Of a stretch of 64,000 nt of DNA, positions 6,389 through 15,132 are shown piece after piece. The position numbers were made by a program, and so were the translations under genes. The stretch comes from Homoserinimonas sp. OAct 916 (GTDB lineage: Bacteria; Actinomycetota; Actinomycetes; Actinomycetales; Microbacteriaceae): NCBI RefSeq assembly GCF_003260275.1, contig NZ_QJHB01000008.1, positions 124,001 through 188,000 on the forward strand, written 5' to 3'. The notes under the pieces were generated by a model that saw nothing but the letters and a program-made list of their open reading frames with translations, was not told where the DNA came from and ran no database searches. Within the stretch, counting starts at the first letter, position 1. Every line of letters begins with the position of its first letter.

Positions 6389-9323
6389 TGACCTCGGTTC
6401 GTTCCTGGCCGCTGTGAGGACCGTCCTGATTCTTCACGAGGCGCGCAAGAGCGATCCGGTTCCTGGTCCCGGTCTTTCTCAACAGGTTCGAAACATGTGA
6501 ACTCACCGTCTTCTCACTGATGAAGAGTTCCCGAGCGATCTCACCATACGTGCGACCCGCCACAAGATGACTGAGGACGACCCGCTCCCGGTCGGTGAGA
6601 ACAGCTCGGATGGGGTCATCCGCAAAGCGCATCTCGGGTTGGACCTCCTCGACCGGTATGTGGGCGGCATCCACGAGAACGTTCAGCGCGTCGATCACCG
6701 GATCAGCCCCGAGAGAACGTGCGAGGGATAGGCCCGCCCGCACGGCCACGGCAGCCTCCGCACGACGACCACTCCCGTCAATCAACAGCGCCTCCGCACA
6801 GCGCTGGTAGCAATACGCCTCCTCCCACGGGAGTGTGGCCGCGTTCAACAGGGCGGCGGCGGTATTCCAGAGCGAAGCAGCATCGGGAGATCGGTGCGCG
6901 CGCGCCACCTCCGCGCTGTACAACGCTGCCAAGGCTTCGATCTGGCGCTTCGCGGTATCGGTCGGCTCGCCGGAGTCTCGGACGATGTCGGGAAACCGTG
7001 CTACCAACGAGTCAACGGCGTCACTGTGCGGCATTGGGTTCAGGCCCTGATCGCGTGCATGCTCCGAGAGATCGGCCAGAGCGCGTGAGGCGAGCGGAAG
7101 CAGCCATTCACAGAGGTTCGGCGAAACTCCGCTCGACTCCAACCCCGACAATGCCGCATCGTACGCGTCGGCGGGCCGACCCTCCGCCAAGCAGACTTCT
7201 GCCCGAACAACGTCGAATTCGAATGAACGGTATGCGGCGGACTCCTGAAAGATTTCTTCGGCACGGTCCAGGTGGCCGCGGGCTTCCCGTGCGCGACCTT
7301 GAAGAACGGCCAACTTCGCGGCCGTCAATCGTGCCTGCACGTCAGCCATCGGCCCGGGGTTGGCACCGAGCGCGACACGGAGACATCGAAGCCCCTCCTG
7401 CCATTCTCCGATGCCTATCCACGCTGACGCTTCCCACCCGGCCAGAATCGCGATGTAAGGATGGGCCGCCTTCATCTCGGCCATCTGTATGCGGCGCTTT
7501 CGAATGGATTCCGCGAAGCCGCGGGTCGTGACGGCGTTGACGGCTTGCGCTTCCACTACGGCTGCCCCGACGAGGGTCATCGGGTCTTTGGCTTCCCGTG
7601 CCATTTCCGCGCTCTGAGCGGCCAGTGCCACGCATCGGTCATTGTTCCCGTCGAAGAGGGCAGCCCAACCGTTGATATAGAGCGTGTAAGACAGTGCCCT
7701 CGGGTCCCTAATACCGGAGGCAATTTTGAGTGACTCCGTCGCATGATCGCGCCCGCGGGGGTCGTCATTCCAATACTCCGCCAACGCCAGCGATGCCAGC
7801 GCACACGCGTACTGAGCACTTTCAGGGAGAGCCTCAGTCAAGTTCACTACTTCGCGGGCTTCGTCAACGGAATGGAACGACACCCCGGTTCTCAGGCGAA
7901 GCCATGAACGTCGCATGAGTAGCCCGGCGACCTCCAGTGGCTTGTCTACCGGGGAGACCTCGTCGAGGAGCGCTTCGATTGCCTTCAGCTCCTCACCGTC
8001 GGCACCAGTGATTTCGGCTGCGGAGACCAAGCGCACAAGCAGTTCCTGACGACTTGGGACACCCGAGGACACTCCGCTGCGGAGGGCCAACGCCCGGGTG
8101 AGCAGTCGCAGCATTTCTGCGCCTCCGCCAGCGGCTCGGGTCGCATCCGCGGCTTTCAGCGCGCAGTCAAATGCCTGATCCATTTGCCCGGCCGCGTGGC
8201 GGTGGTCGGCGATGGCGACAATCGTCTCCACAGGGCAGTGCCCGCTGAATATCAGTTCCTGTTCGAGGTCATCAGCAAAGGCCGCATGCCACATCTGGCG
8301 CTCATCGCCAGGCGATGATTCGTGGAGTGCTTCTGCAATCATCGGATGGTGGAACCAGTACCGACCATCCGGCATCAATTCGAGCACGCCGGCTTCTACG
8401 GCTTCGTGCAACATCTCCGGGACGCCATCCCCACTCTGGCCGGCACCAGTGAGTCGGGAGAGTCGGACGGCCGAGATCGGCGCGCCGCCGATCGCGACAA
8501 CCCGACACAGCTGACGTGCCGGCGGTGACAATCTCGTCCAGGAGCGCAGGACCGCCCCCGCCAGATCAGAAGGTAGACCAGAGGCGATGTGGCGCGAATC
8601 CGGGCGGAGTCCAGTCGCCAGTAGGCGAGTGAGATACGCATTGCCGCGGGCGTGGGAGAACACGTCCTCGACCAGGGACTCGTGTGGAGGCTGACCGAGA
8701 ATGCCAGAAAGCTGGAGGGCGGTGGCGTGCCGATCCAGGGGATCCAGGAGAAGGTCCTGGGTGCCAGGCATTCGGCGCATGTCGGCTAGCCAGCGGTGAA
8801 GGGGGTGGCCCTCACCCGCTTCACCGTGGCGGATCGTCGCCACAAGGGCAAGCCGGCGGGTGCGCGGACCCGCGACGAGGTACATGATCACATCGAGCGT
8901 GCTCTGGTCGGCCCATTGCAGGTCGTCGACGAAGAGAACGACCGGGTGATCTTCGCACTGCGCGTCAAGCCACGCGTCCAGCAACACGGGCACGCCGTCG
9001 GTCGATTGACCGATCTCGAAGGTGGGGGTGGCCAAAGCCCCCGGACGGCCAGCGCCCCGGGTGCGCAGTGCAGACCGCAGGGGCAGGAACGGTACGGACA
9101 TGTTCATCAGGGGCAGACAGCCGCCGGCCAAAACGGTCATCTGGTCGGCGAACTCGGCGCAGGCATGTTCCACGAGCGCCGTCTTCCCGACCCCGGCTTC
9201 TCCGGTGACCAGCAACAGCCCGGCAGTTCCGTTGACGGCGTCTTCGAGAAACCGTCGCACCTCGGACGTCTCCGTCTCGCGACCAGCGAAGACGTTCCCG
9301 GCCACGCGTGAGCTACTGCCCAT
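6366..9323 (-). CDS. LAL-type LuxR transcriptional regulator with AAA ATPase domain
   Basis: A 985-residue regulator. An N-terminal STAND/AAA ATPase module has Walker A GEAGVGKT at 41-48 and Walker B VVLFVDDLQWAD at about 128-139. A long alpha-helical, TPR-like central region follows, from about 400 to 880. The LuxR helix-turn-helix is at about 909-970 (LTDRERVVLSHLVAGRTYGE, then SEKTVSSHVSNLLRKTG). Large LAL proteins sense small molecules such as sugars or inducers and activate transcription. It is divergent from a small secreted protein gene at 9457, a plausible target. The 3' end overlaps the AhpD-like gene. Ligand unknown. Confidence 0.92.
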   Translation of the reverse strand: MGSSSRVAGNVFAGRETETSEVRRFLEDAVNGTAGLLLVTGEAGVGKTALVEHACAEFADQMTVLAGGCLPLMNMSVPFLPLRSALRTRGAGRPGALATPTFEIGQSTDGVPVLLDAWLDAQCEDHPVVLFVDDLQWADQSTLDVIMYLVAGPRTRRLALVATIRHGEAGEGHPLHRWLADMRRMPGTQDLLLDPLDRHATALQLSGILGQPPHESLVEDVFSHARGNAYLTRLLATGLRPDSRHIASGLPSDLAGAVLRSWTRLSPPARQLCRVVAIGGAPISAVRLSRLTGAGQSGDGVPEMLHEAVEAGVLELMPDGRYWFHHPMIAEALHESSPGDERQMWHAAFADDLEQELIFSGHCPVETIVAIADHRHAAGQMDQAFDCALKAADATRAAGGGAEMLRLLTRALALRSGVSSGVPSRQELLVRLVSAAEITGADGEELKAIEALLDEVSPVDKPLEVAGLLMRRSWLRLRTGVSFHSVDEAREVVNLTEALPESAQYACALASLALAEYWNDDPRGRDHATESLKIASGIRDPRALSYTLYINGWAALFDGNNDRCVALAAQSAEMAREAKDPMTLVGAAVVEAQAVNAVTTRGFAESIRKRRIQMAEMKAAHPYIAILAGWEASAWIGIGEWQEGLRCLRVALGANPGPMADVQARLTAAKLAVLQGRAREARGHLDRAEEIFQESAAYRSFEFDVVRAEVCLAEGRPADAYDAALSGLESSGVSPNLCEWLLPLASRALADLSEHARDQGLNPMPHSDAVDSLVARFPDIVRDSGEPTDTAKRQIEALAALYSAEVARAHRSPDAASLWNTAAALLNAATLPWEEAYCYQRCAEALLIDGSGRRAEAAVAVRAGLSLARSLGADPVIDALNVLVDAAHIPVEEVQPEMRFADDPIRAVLTDRERVVLSHLVAGRTYGEIARELFISEKTVSSHVSNLLRKTGTRNRIALARLVKNQDGPHSGQERTEVTTPSTHL

Positions 9324-9456
9324 CTGTCAAGTGTCCCACTTCCGCCCTCATTTAAGGGGTTTGCGGCGCTTCCTGAGGGGGTGTGCCCGATGCCCGGATC
9401 CCCCAGCGCGACAACTGTTGAAGGTGTTACAGAACCCACACCTGAAAGGCAAGATC

Positions 9457-9774
9457 GTGAACTTTTCAACCGCCAGGGCCGCCGCAATCGCCACCTTGAC
9501 CATCGCCCTTGTAGCCGCCACGAGCGTGTCAGCGGCGTTCGCCTTCCCTGACCCCGGCGAGCCCGGATCGCCAGGCGCTGTGCGCCAGACGGCAGCTCCT
9601 CACAACGTCGCGAGCACCTCGGGCGTTGGACTGCTCGAACGTATCGGCACCGAGTTCGTACGCGGCGACGATCTCACCGGTGCGGGTGTTCCCGCTCCGC
9701 ACTGGGTGCCCGAAGATCAGTGGTCTCCGATCACCGGACGACTCCACGCGATGGGAGCGCAGATACCAAAATGA
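9457..9774 (+). CDS. Small secreted protein of unknown function
   Basis: The GTG start at 9457 is chosen because GAAAGG lies about 7 nt upstream and because the following residues form a clean Sec signal peptide (AAAIATLTIALVAATSVSAA, cleavage near residue 28-30). The mature part, about 75 residues, is rich in Gly, Pro and Ala and ends WVPEDQWSPITGRLHAMGAQIPK. No domain was recognised. It is divergent from the LAL regulator, with 133 nt between the starts. The gene is too short to judge codon bias reliably. Confidence 0.6.
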   Translation: MNFSTARAAAIATLTIALVAATSVSAAFAFPDPGEPGSPGAVRQTAAPHNVASTSGVGLLERIGTEFVRGDDLTGAGVPAPHWVPEDQWSPITGRLHAMGAQIPK

Positions 9775-9927
9775 TCAATGGTCGACAGAATTGAGCGCTC
9801 AAGGGTGCTCAAGAAATGCGCGTTGACCCGCTCGCGCACGCGAATCGCAGGTCAGTCCTCAGCATGCTCACCTACCGTGAAGCTCTCGACGCGTCGAACT
9901 CTCCCGCCTGCTCGATTTCGGACTCGC

Positions 9928-12135
9928 TCACGCATCCACCACCTCGGCCTCGTGCCAGCCGTCGCCGGAACGATAGTAGTGCTGAAGTGCGCCATCCGTG
10001 GTTTCGACGATGACCTCGAGGTTGAAGCCGAAGCTTCCCTGCAGAAGCCCCCACACATGCTTGACATCATGTCCGAACGTGGCCGACTGGTGCCATCGGT
10101 TCATCGGCTCCACAGTCGCGGCGTGGATCGGATCGGACACCTTCACGTGAGATTCAACTGCGGAGGAGTTCGCTAGGGATTCGCCGGTCGTCGACTCCTT
10201 GCCGAGCGTCATCCTGCCAAGCGTCACATTGCCGAGCGCCGATCGTGTTGCGCGCGCAACCACCTCATTCGTCTTGTCGGCGAGCAGGATCTGCAGATCG
10301 TCGGGAACCGATTTCCGATCGCTCGCGTGAGCGAGCAACGGTCCATCGACCTTGAGGTGGGCGACGTCACTCACCAGGGGGTTGGCGAAGTCTGCTCGGG
10401 GAATTTCACTGCGCAATGCAGAGTTGTCACGCCACCAATGCTGAACCTGACCGTTGACGGCTACGCAGAGTTCGAAGTTTCCGGGAGTGAGCTCATCTGT
10501 CGCACCGAATTGGCCCTGGATCATACAGATCGGGGTCTCTCCGACCTCGTGGCCGAAGACTTCGCCTCGTCTCCACGTGTGATCGCCGTCGTCGTCACGC
10601 CACCACAATTGCATGGTGCCGAAATTGCTCACGCACGCGAGGTATAGGTTGCCCTGGGTTCCGATGTTCGCCTGCACGAGAGATGGTCCGCTCATCTTGA
10701 CTTCGTCGGTGATTGTGCCGCCTCCATGCCAGACAAAGTTTGGCGCTCCCTCACGCCACCAGTGCTCCAGAATGCCGCCGCGTCGTCGCACGACAACCTC
10801 AAGATTGCCCGGGGCGCCGTAGTTGCTTTGAATGAGCGCAGGAAAACCTTCGGTGTCGGTGGGGCCGAACCGCCCGCCATCATGCCAGATCTTGTCGTCC
10901 TGCCCCATCCACCAGTGCCGGAGTTGACCGGAGAGCTCCCAATAGACCGCTTCGAAATTGCGGTCGTAGGTGGTGGATGTTGCGGCTGGTTCGCCGACGC
11001 ATCCGGCTCCGGCCGCTATGTCATTCGGATTCTCGAGCGTGGCCGCCTCGGCCCAGACAAACCCGCCGCTGCCGCCGTCACGCCACAGATGGCGTGCGCG
11101 AGGCGCTGACGCCCGTACCATTTCGAAATTTCGGTGCTCGGGCCCATTGCCGCTCTCGAAGAAGTTACCGGTGTGCAGGCGTCGCTTCGTCCACGGATCT
11201 GGGTTCGTGCCGGTCAGTCCCTGCTTGGAATAGGCGTCGATCTTGCATTCCCCGAACCCGACGAGACCGTACCCACCCATCCCCCAGCCCGCCCCCCAGG
11301 AGTTGCGCACGATCCAGCACTGCTGGCCATCGTCGTAGCCGACCACGAGCATGATGTGGCCCTGGGGGTTAGCCGCCATTGGCGACTGATGATAAACGGC
11401 GGGCCCGGTGTACGCGCTGAATTCGTCGTACGCGTCGAACCCTGCGATAACCGGTCCGACGCTGTCGAGCCACCTTTTCGCGTCGTCGACGCTGCCCAGG
11501 CTCGTATACTTCGGCACGCGTACCGTTCGTCCGTTTCGGTCGGCGGTGGGCGAATAGTTCTTGTCGACCGACGACCACGCGTAGCAGTCAGGATCTGCAA
11601 TTCCGTTGGCTGTCACCCAATCCAGCGCGCCGGTAACACCGGCCCCGTGTGCGCAGGGTGTGGCTTTCGGACCGTCACGAACCACCCAGTTCTCGCCCAT
11701 CGGGCCGCCCCAACCATCGCGAAGGTCGCCCTCTGAGCGCTTAGCCCACACGCCATGTTCAATGCGAACCATCGTCTCCACGAGAGCGGCCGTCGCAAAT
11801 GCCCAGCAGCTGAGGCACGGGTTCTGATCTTGCATAGTGGCGAGCCAGTTGCCGCCCCAGCGGGTGCGCCAATCCACACCAATGTGAACTTCGGCCTGGA
11901 GGTCGGCCTGGATCTGGAGGTTGCGCGCACGAAGAAGAGGGTTCGCCACCGGACTTGACACAAGATCGGGCAGGTTGAGTGGGGGCACGTCGCGTGCAAG
12001 GGGGATTTGGCTCAGATCTCCACCAGTTGGGAATTGTGGAATCGGATCGTCATCTTTCAATTCGGGAGCGACGCGCCACGCGCGTTCTCCCATAGTTGCA
12101 ACGGATGCCTTGAGTTCGCCAATTGTAGAAACCAT
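9928..12135 (-). CDS. Papain-like C1 peptidase fused to lectin-type propeller repeats
   Basis: The start ATG 12135 (MVSTIGELK) is preferred over an upstream ATG at 12153 because GGGAGGA precedes it. The protein is 735 residues. An 80-residue leader comes first, then a C1A papain fold with Gln104 (oxyanion), Cys110 in SCWAF, His260 in PQGHIMLVVGY and Asn278 in RNSWGAGWG, so the catalytic set is complete. From about residue 330 there are six repeats of the type N-x-E-V-x-x-x-x-G-x-x-x-H-W-W-R, as in PLL-like/tachylectin propeller lectins that bind sugars. The last blade is separated by an insert containing three LGxxT pentapeptides. No signal peptide is visible. Target protein and export route are unknown. 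Confidence 0.85.
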   Translation of the reverse strand: MVSTIGELKASVATMGERAWRVAPELKDDDPIPQFPTGGDLSQIPLARDVPPLNLPDLVSSPVANPLLRARNLQIQADLQAEVHIGVDWRTRWGGNWLATMQDQNPCLSCWAFATAALVETMVRIEHGVWAKRSEGDLRDGWGGPMGENWVVRDGPKATPCAHGAGVTGALDWVTANGIADPDCYAWSSVDKNYSPTADRNGRTVRVPKYTSLGSVDDAKRWLDSVGPVIAGFDAYDEFSAYTGPAVYHQSPMAANPQGHIMLVVGYDDGQQCWIVRNSWGAGWGMGGYGLVGFGECKIDAYSKQGLTGTNPDPWTKRRLHTGNFFESGNGPEHRNFEMVRASAPRARHLWRDGGSGGFVWAEAATLENPNDIAAGAGCVGEPAATSTTYDRNFEAVYWELSGQLRHWWMGQDDKIWHDGGRFGPTDTEGFPALIQSNYGAPGNLEVVVRRRGGILEHWWREGAPNFVWHGGGTITDEVKMSGPSLVQANIGTQGNLYLACVSNFGTMQLWWRDDDGDHTWRRGEVFGHEVGETPICMIQGQFGATDELTPGNFELCVAVNGQVQHWWRDNSALRSEIPRADFANPLVSDVAHLKVDGPLLAHASDRKSVPDDLQILLADKTNEVVARATRSALGNVTLGRMTLGKESTTGESLANSSAVESHVKVSDPIHAATVEPMNRWHQSATFGHDVKHVWGLLQGSFGFNLEVIVETTDGALQHYYRSGDGWHEAEVVDA

Positions 12136-12315
12136 CAGGTTCCTCCCGAGCAAAGAAACTGACTGGATTACCGGTTTCTGCTGGCTTGATTTTACGCGCG
12201 TCGAATCGCCTCGCCTATGGGAAAACGACGACGACCACCGCCCGAATCGAGTCCGCGGGAGCGGGAGTTAGTGGAGATGAATCTGGATGATGGCAACTCT
12301 ATCCATTGGCGACGC

Positions 12316-12654
12316 TCATACCACCAGGAATGGCCGCAACTCGACCCTCCGATTGCAGGCCTTCGAGCCGTCCGCGGCGAGCTTCAGCGCCACGTCCAAG
12401 TCAGGGGCCTCGAAAATCCAAAAACCGATAACGAACTCCTTCGATTCCGTGTGCGGCCCGGCTGTGAAGGTCGGCTCCGCGCTTCGGCCGTCAACGACGG
12501 TGGTCGCGCTGGGCGCTGCGAGGCCGCCGGCGAAGACCCAGTGGCCCTCGGCCACCATGCGGTCGTTGAATACATCAATGGCAGCCATCTCGGCCGCGGT
12601 GGCGGGGCCGCTCTGGTCGTGGATCACTGAAACCAGGTATTGCAATTCGATCAT
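12316..12654 (-). CDS. YciI-family (YCII-related) protein
   Basis: A protein of about 112 residues counted from ATG 12654 (MIELQYLVSVIHDQSG); the open frame extends upstream to 12741 without family likeness. AGG-AG immediately precedes the ATG, so the start is uncertain by a few codons. The sequence VFNDRMVAEGHWVFAGGL, TVVDGRSAEPTFTAGPHTE and SKEFVIGFWIFEAPDLDVAL follows the YCII-related domain (dimeric alpha-beta barrel, with D, H and E residues in the pocket). Many actinobacterial members lie beside ECF sigma factors, but none is adjacent here. Function unknown, probably cytosolic. Confidence 0.75.
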   Translation of the reverse strand: MIELQYLVSVIHDQSGPATAAEMAAIDVFNDRMVAEGHWVFAGGLAAPSATTVVDGRSAEPTFTAGPHTESKEFVIGFWIFEAPDLDVALKLAADGSKACNRRVELRPFLVV

Positions 12655-13029
12655 CTCCTGTGGTCGGGAAGCCTGCCCTTGCCGAGTGCTCGCCCCTGTT
12701 ACCAACCACTCTGCTCCCTTTCGACCGCAGATCGTAAGCACCCCTTAGCCGGCCAGGCCCCGACAGCTGCTAGGGAACACGCTGCTCGCCCCCGGCAAGC
12801 CACTCGGCAACGCCATGGGGGTTTCGATCATCCCTGTCAGACAAAGTGACCGTGACATCTTCGGGATGTCACTCCTGCGGGCCGAGTCCATGAATGGCGC
12901 CCCATGATCAAGGACCACCATCATTTGCAATGGGCGGAAGTTTGTACGATCACGGTCCTCAGTCTCATCGGGGAACTCCCCCAGGCCGCGCCAAGCTCTT
13001 CAATGTCGACATGGATCTGGTTCCAGGTG
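12655..13029. other. Gap with no supported gene
   Basis: This 375-nt stretch separates the YciI-family start from the response-regulator stop, both on the minus strand. Short frames on both strands lack ribosome-binding sites and recognisable motifs. It should hold the YciI-gene promoter (right end of that gene), but no clear -35/-10 pair was identified. Confidence 0.5.
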
Positions 13030-13662
13030 TTAGATTCTGACGCGGTCCGGGCGAAAGCCGTGCTCGATACCCCACAGCAGCGCGTTGGTCCTGCTGTCCG
13101 CGCCGATGCGCCGATAGCAGTTGCGGATGTAGGTTTTGATCGAATTGATTGAGAGGTATGTTCGCTCGGCGATCTCCGCATTTGAGAGCCCTTGCGTTAT
13201 CAATGCCAAGATCTCGGCTTCGCGCTCAGAAAGGCCCTCCTCCCGGCCCGGCCAGTCGCCAACAATCACTGTCTGGGCGTCCTCTTGCTCGAGGTGGAGT
13301 TGCTTGCCGCCTGCGCGGATCGTCTCCAGGGCAGAAACTAGCCCGGCGGCCGGAAGCCCTTTGGAGATGTACCCGCCTGCCCCGTTCGACATCGCCGATT
13401 CGATGTGAACCGGCTCGAGGGTCCACGAATAGACGACTACCACGCCTACCAACGGGTTCGAGACGAGGTCTCGAACCTCGGACCGGTCTCCGCGGGTGGC
13501 AGCAAAGGTGTCGTATAAGGCGATGTCCACGTGCTCGCCGACCTGCTTATTCAGATCGAGCTCAACGACGTGGATCCTGTTTCGATAAGTGCGCAACATC
13601 TCCGCGACCCCGCGCGCGACCACCTCGTAGTCGTTCACCAGAGCAACGCGCACCGCATCCAT
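13030..13662 (-). CDS. NarL/FixJ-type response regulator (orphan)
   Basis: The start is taken at ATG 13662 (MDAVRVALVNDYEVV), five nt after GGGGA; an ATG at 13683 is possible. The 210-residue protein has a receiver domain with Asn10-Asp11, probable phosphoacceptor Asp51 (DIALYDTF) and Lys101 (GGYISKGL). A LuxR helix-turn-helix follows at about 142-200 (LSEREAEILALITQGLSNAE, SINSIKTYIRNCYRRIG). No histidine kinase gene is in the window, so it is an orphan. It is divergent from the membrane-anchor gene at 13842. Inverted repeats in the shared region (13659-13677, 13697-13718, 13761-13788) are candidates for its binding. Confidence 0.85.
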   Translation of the reverse strand: MDAVRVALVNDYEVVARGVAEMLRTYRNRIHVVELDLNKQVGEHVDIALYDTFAATRGDRSEVRDLVSNPLVGVVVVYSWTLEPVHIESAMSNGAGGYISKGLPAAGLVSALETIRAGGKQLHLEQEDAQTVIVGDWPGREEGLSEREAEILALITQGLSNAEIAERTYLSINSIKTYIRNCYRRIGADSRTNALLWGIEHGFRPDRVRI

Positions 13663-13696
13663 ATCCCCACGATATGGGATCACGCGGTTCGCGCAA

Positions 13697-13718
13697 GGTT
13701 CACCCTTTGGGGTGAACC
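13697..13718. promoter_or_regulatory. Inverted repeat in divergent promoter region
   Basis: Perfect 9-bp arms GGTTCACCC (13697-13705) and GGGTGAACC (13710-13718) flank TTTG. No T-run follows, so an operator is likelier than a terminator. It is 35 nt upstream of the response-regulator start and 124 nt upstream of the divergent membrane-anchor gene. Confidence 0.55.
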
Positions 13719-13760
13719 GCTCGGTTGGAGTCGGGAGGTAATTTCCAATTACGGGGAATG

Positions 13761-13788
13761 GCGGCTGAAGCTCCCCGCCATCAGCCGC
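13761..13788. promoter_or_regulatory. Stem-loop upstream of the membrane-anchor gene
   Basis: Eight-base arms GCGGCTGA (13761-13768) and TCAGCCGC (13781-13788) pair perfectly around a 12-nt loop. It is 53 nt upstream of the start at 13842, either in its leader RNA or a second regulator site. Which one depends on the transcription start, which cannot be seen. Confidence 0.4.
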
Positions 13789-13841
13789 TATTGGCGCGTG
13801 ACCTCACAGTTCACACAAACCTCAAAAAAAGGAGAACCACC

Positions 13842-14741
13842 ATGGGCAATGACAATCCCGTCATGCTGAACCCAGCCGAAAAGCCGGGCCACGCCGAATC
13901 AAACAGCCCTACCAAGGTGCCAGGTGATCAGCGTCCCGGCAGCGTCGCATCGAGGGCGCCCGACTGGTCGACCGAAGACGGCGTCCACAGGCTCGACTCC
14001 GATGACAGTGAATCCGGCGACGGTTCGAACGGGAAGTCTGGATCGTACGTTTCAGGAGAGCCGCTAGGAACGAGCGTGCCGTCACACGGTGGCGAGGACA
14101 AACTCGAGACGGTGAAGCGCGAGTCACGTGAAACGACGAAAGTTGCGAAGGATCAGGCCGGCAATGTGGCAGAAACTGCCAAAGCCGAGGTGGGTTCTGT
14201 TGCAGCTGAAGCGAAGTCCCAAGCGAAGGATCTTTTTGCGCAAACCCAGCGTGAAATCAAGGAGCAAGCCGATGCTCAGCAAAGCAAAGCAGCGGCAGGA
14301 CTCCGAGCGATGGGTGAACAGTTGCGTGGTATGTCAGATAACTCAGACCAGGGTGGTCTCGCTGTTGACTTGGTCCACGAGGTTTCGGGCCGACTTTCGG
14401 GTGTCGGCTCTTGGCTCGAGCAGCGCGATTCTGGTTCTCTGGTCAGAGAGGTGAAGTCGTATGCGCGTCGCAATCCTGGCACCTTTGTTGCGATCGCCGC
14501 GGTCGCTGGGGTTGTCGTCGGTCGGCTGACCAAAGCGTTGACAGCCGGTGACAACGACGAGTCTGGCGAAAGCCGAATCTCCACGACGACCGAACACGTG
14601 CCGCCACAGCCTCCAATCATGCACGCGGGGGCGGAGCCACTCAGCGTCGCTGACACGCCACTGTATACGCAGCACGCCGCCTCAACGCTCGATGATGTCG
14701 ACCCAGGAAGCACCGGTCATGACCGACGCCACACCCTCTGA
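13842..14741 (+). CDS. Membrane-anchored amphipathic/stress-type protein
   Basis: The ATG at 13842 is chosen because AAAGGAGAA lies just upstream; a longer open frame reaches 13725 but is unlikely. The 299-residue protein has a disordered, acidic and Ser/Gly-rich N-terminus (1-85). A long charged amphipathic helix follows (about 88-160) with LEA/apolipoprotein-like A/K/E repeats such as VAETAKAEVGSVAAEAKSQA. A single membrane segment, GTFVAIAAVAGVVVGRL, lies at 213-229. This kind of protein is common in actinobacterial membrane-stress clusters next to DUF3618 and holin-like genes. It overlaps the next gene by 23 nt, so the set is likely one operon. Confidence 0.7.
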   Translation: MGNDNPVMLNPAEKPGHAESNSPTKVPGDQRPGSVASRAPDWSTEDGVHRLDSDDSESGDGSNGKSGSYVSGEPLGTSVPSHGGEDKLETVKRESRETTKVAKDQAGNVAETAKAEVGSVAAEAKSQAKDLFAQTQREIKEQADAQQSKAAAGLRAMGEQLRGMSDNSDQGGLAVDLVHEVSGRLSGVGSWLEQRDSGSLVREVKSYARRNPGTFVAIAAVAGVVVGRLTKALTAGDNDESGESRISTTTEHVPPQPPIMHAGAEPLSVADTPLYTQHAASTLDDVDPGSTGHDRRHTL

Positions 14742-15132
14742 GCAGAAAGCGGCGACGACATCTCTCGGTGATCTGCTCGGTGAGGTCACCAGGGATCTGT
14801 CAACGCTGATCCGGCAGGAGCTGGCCCTGGCCCGCGCTGAGCTGAAGGAATCTGCAACCAAGGCGGGAAAGAGTGCCGGCCTGATGGGAGGTGCCGGATA
14901 TGCGGCGCTGATGGCAGTCTTCTTTCTCTCAGTGGCCCTGTGGTGGGCGCTCGGAACGCTGATTGGCCTCGGATGGTCGGGCGTGGTCGTGGCCGTATTG
15001 TGGGCGATCGTCGCGCTCATCATGTTCATGGTCGGCCGCAGCCAGCTGAAGCAGATCAAGGGGGCTCCGCAAACTGTGGAGACCATGCAGGAGATCCCGA
15101 AAACGTTGAAAAGAAATGAGGAGAACCGATGA
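14719..15132 (+). CDS. Holin-like (phage_holin_3/DUF1469-type) membrane protein
   Basis: The ATG at 14719 has AGGAAG 9 nt upstream; ATG 14692 is an alternative. The 137-residue protein has an amphipathic helix (LSTLIRQELALARAELKESA, residues 28-47) and two membrane segments (57-79 and 83-106). This is the actinobacterial holin-X/DUF1469 layout. Despite the name there is no phage context, so a lysis role is unlikely. It is translationally coupled with both neighbours (23-nt overlap upstream, ATGA overlap downstream) and probably works with them at the inner membrane. Confidence 0.75.
   Translation: MTDATPSEQKAATTSLGDLLGEVTRDLSTLIRQELALARAELKESATKAGKSAGLMGGAGYAALMAVFFLSVALWWALGTLIGLGWSGVVVAVLWAIVALIMFMVGRSQLKQIKGAPQTVETMQEIPKTLKRNEENR

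Noticed and set aside
14719-15132. Phage holin as sign of a prophage
   Set aside because: The holin-like gene has only membrane-stress neighbours and no phage structural, lysis or integrase genes; it belongs to a bacterial family.
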